A program made the translations under genes and the position numbers. DNA of 27,908 nucleotides from JAEUSG01 sp964590225 (GTDB lineage Bacteria > Fibrobacterota > OXYB2-FULL-49-7 > JAEUSG01). The notes below the pieces were generated by a model. It worked only from the letters and a program-made list of their open reading frames with translations, was not told the origin of the DNA and ran no database searches. Below, piece by piece: positions 8,155 through 15,900 of this stretch; the stretch's first letter is position 1, and every line of letters starts with the position of its first letter. The stretch covers positions 1 through 27,908 of the forward strand of contig CAZPWS010000040.1 in assembly GCA_964590225.1 (NCBI GenBank), given 5' to 3'.

Positions 8155-9084
8155 ATGAATATCTACCCCAATATAGTTTCTCTTGTTGGTAAAACGCCTC
8201 TTGTAAAGATTAATAAAGTTTTCGATTGTGCTGATTGTACCGTTGCTGCAAAGTTAGAACAGTTCAACCCATGTTCGTCTGTTAAGGATCGTACTGCCTT
8301 GGGGATGATCATAAGCGCAGAAGAGTCGGGCAGGCTAAAAAGTGGCGGCACTATAATTGAAGCAACAAGCGGAAATACCGGCATAGCTCTCGCATATATT
8401 TCTGTTGTCCGTGGATATAAAACCATTATTGTAATGCCCGAAAGCATGAGTATTGAAAGAAAACGGCTTCTTTTGTCGTTTGGTGTAAAGCTTGTTCTTA
8501 CTCCACCCCACTTAGGAATGAAGGGGGCTATTGAGCAAGCAGAAAAACTTGCTGCTTCTATTGAGGGCTCTTTTTTGGTTGGTCAATTTGAAAACAGCGC
8601 TAATCCTCAATTTCATGAAAAAACCACAGCAGAAGAAATCTTGGCAGACACAGATGGGCAAATTGATGTGTTTGTAGCTGGTATTGGTACGGGTGGGACT
8701 ATTACAGGGGTTGGCAGACGGCTTAAAAAACATAATCCTGCAATTAAAATAATCGGAGTTGAGCCTGCTGCATCTTGCGTAATAAGTGGGGGATTTTGCG
8801 GTCCCCACATGATTCAGGGAATCGGAGCTGGATTCGTACCCAAAATATTTGATATGTCTGTTGTCGATGAAATAATATCTGTCGGAGATCAGGAAGCCTA
8901 CGAATGGACTCGAAAAATAATTCAGCAGGAAGGAATCCTCGTCGGCATATCTTCGGGCGCAGCTCTTTGTGCAACAGATAAATATCTTCGGAGTTGCGGC
9001 AAAAAAGAGGGGTTAATTGTTACCCTATTCCCAGACACAGGGGAACGGTATTTGAGCGTGCCCATGTTGTTTAAGGAGAGCTAA
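8155..9084 (+). CDS. cysK: Cysteine synthase (O-acetylserine sulfhydrylase)
   Basis: A 309-residue PLP enzyme (fold type II) that makes cysteine from O-acetylserine and sulfide. The PLP lysine is Lys44 in SSVKDRTALG. The substrate loop EATSGNTGIALA and the phosphate-binding glycine loop GIGTGGTITGVGRRL are intact, and SSGAAL near the C-terminus is typical. Length is normal for CysK/CysM; I use cysK because of the regulator pairing, but CysM-like donor use is possible. It lies 23 bp after the Rrf2 gene and is probably co-transcribed with it. A weak hairpin with a T-run follows the stop, and hcyS has its own promoter, so expression may be uncoupled at that point. Confidence 0.92.
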   Translation: MNIYPNIVSLVGKTPLVKINKVFDCADCTVAAKLEQFNPCSSVKDRTALGMIISAEESGRLKSGGTIIEATSGNTGIALAYISVVRGYKTIIVMPESMSIERKRLLLSFGVKLVLTPPHLGMKGAIEQAEKLAASIEGSFLVGQFENSANPQFHEKTTAEEILADTDGQIDVFVAGIGTGGTITGVGRRLKKHNPAIKIIGVEPAASCVISGGFCGPHMIQGIGAGFVPKIFDMSVVDEIISVGDQEAYEWTRKIIQQEGILVGISSGAALCATDKYLRSCGKKEGLIVTLFPDTGERYLSVPMLFKES

Positions 9085-9108
9085 AGGAAGGACCTTTTTT
9101 TATTTTTA
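9083..9108 (+). terminator. Weak intrinsic terminator after cysK
   Basis: AAAGG (9083-9087) and CCTTT (9093-9097) can form a 5-bp stem with a 5-nt loop, followed by a T-rich run to 9108. The stem has only two GC pairs, so partial termination at most is expected. Confidence 0.3.
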
Positions 9109-9110
9109 TG

Positions 9111-9138
9111 TTGACTTACTTAGTCATGTTAATATATT
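9111..9138 (+). promoter_or_regulatory. Predicted hcyS promoter with an Rrf2/IscR-type operator
   Basis: TTGACT (9111-9116), a 16-nt spacer and TATATT (9133-9138) form a good sigma-70 promoter. The -35 and spacer contain the inverted repeat TGACT (9112-9116) and AGTCA (9122-9126) around five central bases. This fits the IscR type 1 core GACT-N5-AGTC exactly. Transcription would begin near 9145, leaving a leader of about 12 nt with the SD at 9148-9152. Position and symmetry point to repression by the Rrf2 protein encoded upstream. Confidence 0.55.
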
Positions 9139-9156
9139 TTGATAATTGGAGGCAAA

Positions 9157-9366
9157 ATGAAAATTAAAGTAAATGGTGATTTTAAAGATGTTGCTGGCAG
9201 CGCTACCTCTGTATTGGATCTTTTAAAAATTTGCAGCGTTGCTATGCCAGACGCGGTTTCGGTTCAGCTAAACGGAATCTTTGTTGATAAAAATGATTTT
9301 GATTCTACCATAGTACGGGAAAATGATGAGGTTGATTTTCTCTATTTTATGGGAGGCGGTCTGTGA
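9157..9366 (+). CDS. hcyS: Ubiquitin-like sulfur carrier protein (HcyS/ThiS/MoaD type), C-terminally capped
   Basis: A 69-residue beta-grasp protein that would carry sulfur as a C-terminal thiocarboxylate. The start MKIKVNGDF, the middle VQLNGIFVDKNDF and the end VDFLYFMGGGL follow the ThiS/MoaD pattern. Active carriers end in Gly-Gly, but this one ends in Gly-Gly-Gly-Leu. A residue must therefore be removed before adenylation, and a JAMM protease gene lies in the same operon. This is the hallmark of the HcyS system for homocysteine synthesis in Wolinella. ATG 9157 is chosen over TTG 9139 because of the SD GGAGG (9148-9152). The codons for the terminal glycines contain GGGAGG (9351-9356), which also serves as SD for the next gene. 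A ThiS role in thiamine synthesis is less likely, as no thi genes are nearby. Confidence 0.88.
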   Translation: MKIKVNGDFKDVAGSATSVLDLLKICSVAMPDAVSVQLNGIFVDKNDFDSTIVRENDEVDFLYFMGGGL

Positions 9367-10598
9367 TGAATGGATTTACAACTCGAGCTATACATGGTGC
9401 AGGATTTTCGAAAGATACGCACAGGGCACTACGCCCACCAGTTTACGATTCCGTAGCCTTTGAATTCGAATCATCAAAAGAGCTTGAGCTTGCATTTGCA
9501 GGAAAAAAACCGGCCCATATTTATTCCCGCATCACAAATCCAACCGTTGAGGAGCTTGAACAAAGAATTCGACGCCTTAGCAACTCTTATGGTGTTGCGG
9601 CCCTCTCTTCTGGAATGGCAGCCATTTCAAATACTGTTTTGGCTTTAGCAAAGACAGGTTCAAACATTGTGACTACCCGCCGTTTATTTGGACACACCCT
9701 CTCTTTATTTTCAGAAACTTTTGGTAGGTGGGGGCTACAGACACGCTTTGTAGATATGACAGATATAGATTCTGTAGGCAATACAATTGACGAAAATACA
9801 GCTTTCGTATTTCTGGAAATAATAAGTAATCCACACCTTGAAGTAACGGATATTGCAGGTATCTGTAGAATTGCTGCTCAAAAAAGAGTCCCCGTTGTCT
9901 TGGACGGCACTCTTACCACCCCATATCTGTTCAACTCCAAAGAAGCTGGCGTTGCGATAGAAATTATTTCGAGTACCAAATACATTTCAGGTGGCGCAAC
10001 ATCAGTGGGTGGAATAATAATTGACAATGGGGTCTTTGACTGGCGTCAAACGCCTCAATTGGCCGATCTTACAATAAAATTTGGTCAGGGCGCCTTCTTG
10101 GCACGGCTTAAAAAAGAGGTTTTTCGAAACATGGGCGCTTCTCTTTCTGCCCATAATGCATGGTTGCAAATACTCGGGCTTGAGACTCTTGTACTTAGAA
10201 TAAATACGAGCTGCCAAAATGCCCTTGCAGTGGCAAAACATTTACAATATGTTAATAAAATAGTTTCGGTCAATTATCCGGGGCTAAATACATCCCCAAC
10301 ACATGCAGCAGCTGTTCGTCAGCTTAAGCGGGGCTTTGGCAGCCTGTTAACTTTTGAAATGGAATCAAAGGAGGCCTGTTTTACTTTCATGGATAATCTG
10401 AAAATTATCAGGAAGGCTACCAATTTAAACGACAACAAGACGCTTATTATACACCCGGCATCGACTATTTTTGCCGATTTTTCTCCACAAGAAAAAAACG
10501 ACATGGGCATAGGAGAGGGACTTATAAGATTATCCGTTGGGATAGAAGACCTTGATGATATTCTTGACGATATAACAAAAGGACTGGAGAAAGTATGA
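9366..10598 (+). CDS. metY: O-acetylhomoserine sulfhydrylase-like PLP enzyme (MetY)
   Basis: A Cys/Met-metabolism PLP-dependent enzyme of 410 residues that replaces the acyl group of an activated homoserine with sulfur to give homocysteine. The cofactor lysine lies in SSTKYISGG (about residue 205), with the ring-binding Asp in VVLDGTL (about residue 180). YSRITNPT near residue 55 and SSGMAAISNT near residue 83 are family motifs. In this context the sulfur donor is predicted to be the HcyS thiocarboxylate rather than free sulfide. The ATG at 9366 overlaps the hcyS stop codon by one base; GTG at 9363 is an alternative. SD GGGAGG is inside the hcyS coding end. The stop overlaps the next gene as ATGA. 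Confidence 0.9.
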   Translation: MNGFTTRAIHGAGFSKDTHRALRPPVYDSVAFEFESSKELELAFAGKKPAHIYSRITNPTVEELEQRIRRLSNSYGVAALSSGMAAISNTVLALAKTGSNIVTTRRLFGHTLSLFSETFGRWGLQTRFVDMTDIDSVGNTIDENTAFVFLEIISNPHLEVTDIAGICRIAAQKRVPVVLDGTLTTPYLFNSKEAGVAIEIISSTKYISGGATSVGGIIIDNGVFDWRQTPQLADLTIKFGQGAFLARLKKEVFRNMGASLSAHNAWLQILGLETLVLRINTSCQNALAVAKHLQYVNKIVSVNYPGLNTSPTHAAAVRQLKRGFGSLLTFEMESKEACFTFMDNLKIIRKATNLNDNKTLIIHPASTIFADFSPQEKNDMGIGEGLIRLSVGIEDLDDILDDITKGLEKV

Positions 10599-11428
10599 TT
10601 GATTTTTCTGAAGAACAGCTTGAAAGATATAGCCGACATATTCTGCTTAAGGATGTTGGGGTTGAGGGACAAATAAACATCATGAAGAGCAAAATATTGA
10701 TTATTGGCGTAGGGGGGCTTGGCGCTCCGGTTGCCATGTATTTAGCGGCAGCGGGCGTCGGTACAATTGGCATTGCTGATGGAGACAGAGTAGATTTGTC
10801 AAATCTTCAGAGGCAGATAATCCATTTTACGGATGATGTCGGCAAGCCTAAGGTAAACTCGGCCGCCGCAAAAATGAACGCTATAAATCCAGATGTTAAA
10901 GTAGTTACACACTATGAACTTTTGCTTGCGCAAAATATCAGGAAAATAATCCGCCAATACGATTTTATAATTGATGGTACAGATAATTTTGCATCCAAGT
11001 TTCTAATAAACGATGCCTGTGTAATGGAACGCAAACCCTTTTCACATGGGGGAATTCTTAGGTTTACAGGACAAACCGTTACAGTTTTACCGGGAGAATC
11101 GGCCTGTTATCGTTGCGTATTCGATTCACCCCCACCAAAAGACTCTGTGCCAACCTGTTCTCAGGCAGGCGTGTTAGGTGCTATAGCCGGTATGCTTGGA
11201 ACCATTCAGGCTGCCGAGGCACTAAAATTTGTTACCAAAGTGGGCAAGCTATTAATAAATAGCCTGCTGATTTTTGATGCGGCATCCATGGATTTTAGAA
11301 AGGTTAAATTAAATAAACGCACTGATTGTCCAGTATGTGGAGAAAAACCATCCATTACTGAATTAAAAGACGAGGAACAGCCGTTGTGCAACCTAAAAAA
11401 TAACGGAGTAAGCGGTGCAAATAACTAA
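10595..11428 (+). CDS. hcyF: ThiF/MoeB-type sulfur-carrier activating enzyme (HcyF)
   Basis: A 277-residue E1-like adenylyltransferase expected to activate the trimmed HcyS C-terminus with ATP before sulfur transfer. The nucleotide-binding loop GVGGLG is at residues 38-43, followed by ADGDRVDLSNLQRQ. Zinc is likely bound by CYRC (Cys171, Cys174) and CPVC (Cys245, Cys248). Cys188 in PTCSQAG is in the position of the reactive cysteine of ThiF-type enzymes. There is no rhodanese domain, so sulfur must come from another protein; the DsrE and TusA genes downstream are candidates. The ATG at 10595 overlaps the metY stop and has SD GGAG at 10586-10589. The assignment as HcyF rather than MoeB or ThiF rests on the operon. 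Confidence 0.88.
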   Translation: MIDFSEEQLERYSRHILLKDVGVEGQINIMKSKILIIGVGGLGAPVAMYLAAAGVGTIGIADGDRVDLSNLQRQIIHFTDDVGKPKVNSAAAKMNAINPDVKVVTHYELLLAQNIRKIIRQYDFIIDGTDNFASKFLINDACVMERKPFSHGGILRFTGQTVTVLPGESACYRCVFDSPPPKDSVPTCSQAGVLGAIAGMLGTIQAAEALKFVTKVGKLLINSLLIFDAASMDFRKVKLNKRTDCPVCGEKPSITELKDEEQPLCNLKNNGVSGANN

Positions 11429-11828
11429 TGAAGCAATAAGTTCAATGGTTAGCCATGCGTTGGACCATAGGCCAATTGAGGCATGTGGGTATATCGCAGG
11501 CGATGGAAAAATCGCCACTACTATTATACCATTAACAAATGCCGATGCCGCAGTCGATCACTATTCACTCGACCCTCGCGAACAATTTGATGCTATGCGC
11601 AAAATGCGAAATAATGGACTAAAAATAATGGCAGTGTATCACAGCCATCCAAATTCGCCTGCACGAATGTCAGAAGAAGACATACGACTTGCACACGATC
11701 CAAATATTGGCTACGCAATTATTTCTCTTGCCGGCAATACTGTCGTAAAGCTTTTTCGTGTAAGGGATAAAATTGTAGAAGAGGAGCTTTTAGAAATTTT
11801 AACCCATGGAGACACAAATGAACAGTGA
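11415..11828 (+). CDS. hcyD: JAMM/Mov34-type metalloprotease (HcyD), processes the sulfur carrier
   Basis: A 137-residue zinc protease of the JAB/Mec+ family. All JAMM ligands and the catalytic Glu are visible: Glu22 in RPIEACGYI, His76 and His78 in YHSHPNSPARMSEED, then exactly ten residues to Asp89. The predicted role is to remove the terminal Leu of the HcyS precursor and expose Gly-Gly. The GTG start at 11415 has SD GGAG at 11405-11408 with 6 nt spacing. The gene overlaps the end of hcyF by 14 bp and the start of the DsrE-like gene by 11 bp, so translation is probably coupled. Other bacterial JAMM enzymes act on ubiquitin-like proteins in cysteine synthesis (Mec with CysO), which is the nearest alternative. 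Confidence 0.88.
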   Translation: MQITNEAISSMVSHALDHRPIEACGYIAGDGKIATTIIPLTNADAAVDHYSLDPREQFDAMRKMRNNGLKIMAVYHSHPNSPARMSEEDIRLAHDPNIGYAIISLAGNTVVKLFRVRDKIVEEELLEILTHGDTNEQ

Positions 11829-12303
11829 GAATAAAAAACTTTCGATAATCTGTTTTTCTGGTGATTTTGATAAGGCTGTTGCTGCATTTACCCTCGCTAC
11901 AGGTGCAGCGGCAGTAAACTGGCAGGTTAATCTTTTTTTTACATTCTGGGGTTTGAATATTCTTAAGAAGAATAGAGGCCACTCATTTGTAGGAAAAGGG
12001 GTTCTTGCCCGTTTTTTCAATTTTCTTATGGGAGGCTCCTCAAGCTTACCACTTTCTCGCCTTAACTTTGCGGGTATTAGTCCTGTTCTAATGACAAATA
12101 TGATGAAAAAAAAGAATGTAGCTACGCTGCCAGAACTAATAGAAGCGGCAAAAAGTTTAGGTATTAAATTTGTAGCCTGCGAAATGGCAATGCACATTCT
12201 TGGAGTAAAAAAAGAAGACCTAATAAATGAAGTGGAAGAAGTTGTTGGTGTTCCAACATTTCTTGAGCGTTCAAAAGATGGTCAGATTGTATTTATTTCG
12301 TGA
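11818..12303 (+). CDS. DsrE/DsrF-like sulfur relay protein
   Basis: A 161-residue protein of the DsrE/F/H-like superfamily, closest in look to the DsrE2 ('peroxiredoxin-like') type. Features are the opening strand SIICFSGDFDKAVAAFTLATGAAA, a hydrophobic segment VNLFFTFWGLNIL, and VACEMAMHILGVKKEDL. The last contains the cysteine usually conserved in DsrE2 (about residue 121). Such proteins pass persulfide sulfur, often together with TusA. ATG 11818 is preferred over ATG 11806 because GGAG (11808-11811) sits 6 nt before it. The gene overlaps hcyD by 10-11 bp and is followed 16 bp later by tusA. A sulfur-supply role for HcyF/HcyS is inference from the operon. Confidence 0.85.
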   Translation: MNSENKKLSIICFSGDFDKAVAAFTLATGAAAVNWQVNLFFTFWGLNILKKNRGHSFVGKGVLARFFNFLMGGSSSLPLSRLNFAGISPVLMTNMMKKKNVATLPELIEAAKSLGIKFVACEMAMHILGVKKEDLINEVEEVVGVPTFLERSKDGQIVFIS

Positions 12304-12319
12304 TAGGAGGGCATAGGAG

Positions 12320-12544
12320 ATGAACCATATACTTGATGTTACTAAAGAACATTGCCCAATGACTTTTGTTAAGGTAAAAATACGGCTCGCAACCATGAAT
12401 CTCGGAGAGAGACTTGAAGTAATAATGGAAGGCGGTGAACCATTGGCAAACATACCTCGCTCTGCAGCTGAACAGGGGCATCGTGTAATTGAAACTACGG
12501 AACGGAATGGCCACTTCCATGTGGTTATTGAAAAGGCGTTATAG
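12320..12544 (+). CDS. tusA: TusA-family sulfur carrier
   Basis: A 74-residue SirA/TusA-fold protein that carries sulfur as a cysteine persulfide. The active cysteine is Cys12 in DVTKEHCPMTFVKVK, corresponding to the CPxP motif of TusA with the second proline replaced by threonine. The following LNLGERLEV-like strand (here MNLGERLEVIMEGG) and the alternation of strands and helices are typical, as is the length. SD AGGAGG at 12305-12310 gives 9 nt spacing. It is the last gene of the sulfur cluster, 16 bp after the DsrE-like gene. It probably works with that protein to deliver sulfur to HcyS; roles in tRNA thiolation or molybdenum cofactor synthesis are alternatives. Confidence 0.88.
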   Translation: MNHILDVTKEHCPMTFVKVKIRLATMNLGERLEVIMEGGEPLANIPRSAAEQGHRVIETTERNGHFHVVIEKAL

Positions 12545-12577
12545 TTTCTCTCTCTCTTTCTCTGGCGGCCTCTTTTG

Positions 12578-12640
12578 TAGTTGATTCATAGTACCAACTA
12601 ATATTATCTTAGCGCACGCATTTTAATAGTTGAGGGGAGG
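12578..12640 (+). promoter_or_regulatory. rpsU leader with competing inverted repeats
   Basis: CAACTA (12595-12600) can pair with TAGTTG upstream (12578-12583) or with TAGTTG immediately before the SD (12627-12632, next to GAGGGGAGG). The two pairings exclude each other, so the leader could switch access to the SD. Each stem is only 6 bp, so this is a suggestion, not a demonstrated element. Confidence 0.25.
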
Positions 12641-12655
12641 TGTCAGCATTTTTTT

Positions 12656-12937
12656 ATGATAGGAGTAGTAGTCAGATCAAATGAACCTTTTGAAAAGGCT
12701 TTAAAGCGGTTTACGAAATCGTGCGAAAAATCAGGAGTATTATCCGATCTTCGCAAGAACCAGTATTTCGAAAAGCCGAGTGAAGCTAAAAAAAGGAAAA
12801 AAAACCAGGCAATAAGAAAAGCTATTAAAGAAAAACTTATAGCCGATGGCGTTATAAAACCTCGCCCTCTAAGAGGCGCTAAGGGAACAGGCCGCTCTTT
12901 CGACAGACAAGGCAGAGACGGTCAGGATAGATTTTAA
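12656..12937 (+). CDS. rpsU: 30S ribosomal protein S21 with extended basic tail
   Basis: A 93-residue protein opening MIGVVVRSNEPFEKALKRFTKSCEKSG, the clear bS21 pattern, followed by the usual basic helix (KKRKKNQAIRKAIKE). The family is commonly about 58-71 residues. Here the extra C-terminal part is Arg/Gly/Gln-rich (RGAKGTGRSF, RQGRDGQDRF) and probably disordered and RNA-binding. The SD GGGGAGG ends at 12640, 15 nt before the ATG, which is unusually long and raises the possibility of leader folding or of control of initiation. The gene is transcribed alone, between the sulfur cluster and a strong terminator. Confidence 0.9.
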   Translation: MIGVVVRSNEPFEKALKRFTKSCEKSGVLSDLRKNQYFEKPSEAKKRKKNQAIRKAIKEKLIADGVIKPRPLRGAKGTGRSFDRQGRDGQDRF

Positions 12938-12946
12938 AAAATCATT

Positions 12947-12980
12947 GACGGTTTGGAATATTCCAAACCGTCTTTTTTTT
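12947..12980 (+). terminator. Strong intrinsic terminator of rpsU
   Basis: A perfect 26-bp inverted repeat (12947-12972, arms GACGGTTTGGAAT and ATTCCAAACCGTC) is followed by eight T residues. On the opposite strand the same hairpin is followed a few bases later by a run of T, so it may also stop transcription of the convergent glycoside hydrolase gene. Confidence 0.9.
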
Positions 12981-12988
12981 AATACTTC

Positions 12989-15900
12989 TTATTGATAAAC
13001 ATCTACATACACTTCACCAACAAGACCCGCTGGTGAGGGTAACATCTTTATAAGATTATTCTGCAAATTTGAAACCTCAATCTCTATCCTGTTTTTTTCA
13101 CCCTGAATAAATTTGCTCACATCCACACTTTGCGGCTGCCAAGGGGGAATTGGAATCTCATTTCCATTAACTCTAAGAGTAGCGATGTTCTCAATCTGCT
13201 TAAAACGCAACATTACTCTTTTATAAGCATCCGGTTTTTCAAAAATTTGCTTATATACAATTCTACCACAATAAAACGGAAAGCCGTGTTCTGTCCAAGA
13301 GCCGGATTTTATGTTTTCGTAGTAGTCCGACACCAGCCATCCACTGTTTCCCTTTTTTACTGCAAACTTGCCAGTAAACAATACAGGATATTTTATTGCC
13401 ATCGGACTGAAGGTAGAACCGTAGGTTTTTATTGAAATTCTGTTAACACCCTTTCTGACATGTGGGGTAACATCTGCCCCATAGGACATAATTCCTGCAT
13501 GCGACCACTTCTTAACTGTTTCGTTTGATCTAAAACGCTTTTCTCCCCTGTTGAAAAATTGCATCTGCTTTAAAAGAACGCCGTTGAAGGAAATTTCAAC
13601 AGGGAAATAGCCAGAACCATAACCGTTAATATGCCTGTTAAGCAAATTATTAAGAAAGAGAGTGCTCTTTGCTGGTACACTATCAATCTGAACATACCCC
13701 TCATATGAAGTATTATATCCTGAATTTACATCACGGTTACTGTTGATTTTCATCGACCACGAAGTTACAGGGAGCACATTTTCATCTAGCACTTCATATT
13801 CCCACTGATCTTTAAGAATTATACGATATAAACGGCTCGGATCGTCAAGGGCAAGAGCGCTATTCGGCTGCGAAGAGAGTTTTTCCTTTGATACAAGCAA
13901 AGCCGCCCCTTCTTTTGGAGCAAAGCTGTATATAAAAGGTTTGAGCGTTCCATTCGATTCCGAAGCCGGCAAGGTATTTAATGCTCCGCTTGTAAGATCG
14001 AGCCAGTACATGTAAGCTTTATCCTTACTGGTAACTTTAATTTCTGTACGGACATTGTCGTTGGATGTATTTAGCATTAAGTGAACGGTAGTTCCACCTT
14101 CAGAATACGAACGGCAAAAAATCCTCTTTTCGATTTGCGCTTCGGAAAAGAATTCAATTTGTGGTACAATACCTGACAGCCCACCTGTTCGCAGCGTGTC
14201 TAACTCTTCTGGTCGTGTAAACTTAAGAACAGATCCCGATTTTTTTAATGAAAGATTTTCCAGTGTGCGCATGAGATCTGCGTCCTTGACTCCATCGGTA
14301 GTTTCAAACGGGGTTATTCCGTAAAAAACAACTTTGCCTCCATTCATAACAAATTTTTCAAGCAGAGGAATAAACTTTTTAGGCGTTACAGCCATTTCAG
14401 GCAGGATTAAAACACTGAAAGAGGCCTTTATTTTTCCTCCGATATTTAACGCAAGCTGCCCCTTGTTTGAAATTGTCATCTGTCCGGCAAGTTCCTCGTT
14501 TATAAATTGGAAAGAGAGGTTCTCTTTTTCAAGGTAAGTCATAAGTTCATCAAAGTGCTGAATTTTTGCCTTGTAGTTCGTGGGCGAAATAGGGTTATAG
14601 GAGGCATAAAAACTTTCACTTGGGAACACAACTCCCACCTGCTCATGAGCGTGCAGCCCCGAAAGAAGCGCCATCCGTCGCTGGAATGTTTTAAGCATAA
14701 TTCCATATTGGGAATATGAGGGATGGTGTACAAAAACATTAGCTGGCGCCCTCATTCCTCCCTGGTATCGCAATGCATAGTAACTTCCATCTATCAGGTT
14801 TCCTTCAATACCATTTATCGCGTATAAGTCCGACTCATATTTAAGCTCCTTAAGACCAAGTCCAATGCCCGTTCTATTTCTACCCAAAATGGCAGAACCT
14901 CTAGAACGGTTATAATAACCTCTTAGATCGGCAAAGAATCTTGACAAAGATGCACTACTAACGGATTGGTCACAGGATGAAATTCCCTGTATAGCTGTGC
15001 ATTTCTGCACAATAGGAGAATAGTCGTAACGAAGTTGACCTTCTCCTCCGTAAGGATCGGACGAGGCCGTGTAAGCCATTAATTGCAACTTGCTTTTTGT
15101 ACAATACTCCTGAATTGGTTTAAGGAAGTTTTGACATTGTAGTTTCAAAAGGAGAGAATAATATTCTCTCCTTATAACACCTGCATTCTTCGCTCCACCT
15201 TCCACAAAAAGAGCCATTAATTGTGACAGAAAATCTGCTTTGGTTGCGGTTTGAAGCAATTTTGAAATGTTATCTGACCATGGCAACCCGCGAAGAGTGG
15301 TGTCTGGCCCCACATATGGAAGCTCTACAAGCACGCCCTTAAGCGCCACTGCCCCTTCTTTAGTTAGACCATTTCTCAGTCTCGAATAGGCAGCCTCGAT
15401 GTACGCCTTAGCAGCTTCATGGTTCATTGTATCGATAACCCAACCGCCAACCGGCCTTTTGCATGCTACCGTCCGAAAGAAAAGAATTCGCCAGTCTCCA
15501 TTTGTAACTGTCCAGCTAAAAATTCCGTTTTTTACTTGAGAAGAGAGGTTTTTAATGGATGCAGAATCGATGCCCTTCTCTTTCATTTTGAAACCTATAA
15601 TCGACCATTTGTACGCAGGTGACAGTTCCTGAACATGCTTTTTAGGTCCTTTGGTTTTAACGACTTCGTGCAGACTTAGATACTGCAATCTCATTTCTTC
15701 GTGTTTTTCGGTTATTCCCGCAGACACACCTGGATGCCCCGTTTGAAGATCGTCGCACAAATAGCAGGAAATTGAATGTTTTTTTGCTATTTTGAGGATG
15801 CTGTCAAAATGAACAATATAATCATGCGACATATATGAGGGGAGAACACCTCTTTCGGCCTTTATTGCCACATTTTGGATTCCCTGTTGTTTCATCTCCG

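Noticed and set aside
9139..9156. TTG start six codons upstream for the sulfur carrier
   Set aside because: ATG 9157 has the SD GGAGG at correct spacing and begins at the family's usual first strand. The TTG overlaps the promoter -10.
12544..12562. Pyrimidine-rich tract after tusA as a repeat element or regulatory CT tract
   Set aside because: It is a short low-complexity CT run with no partner and no structure I can support.
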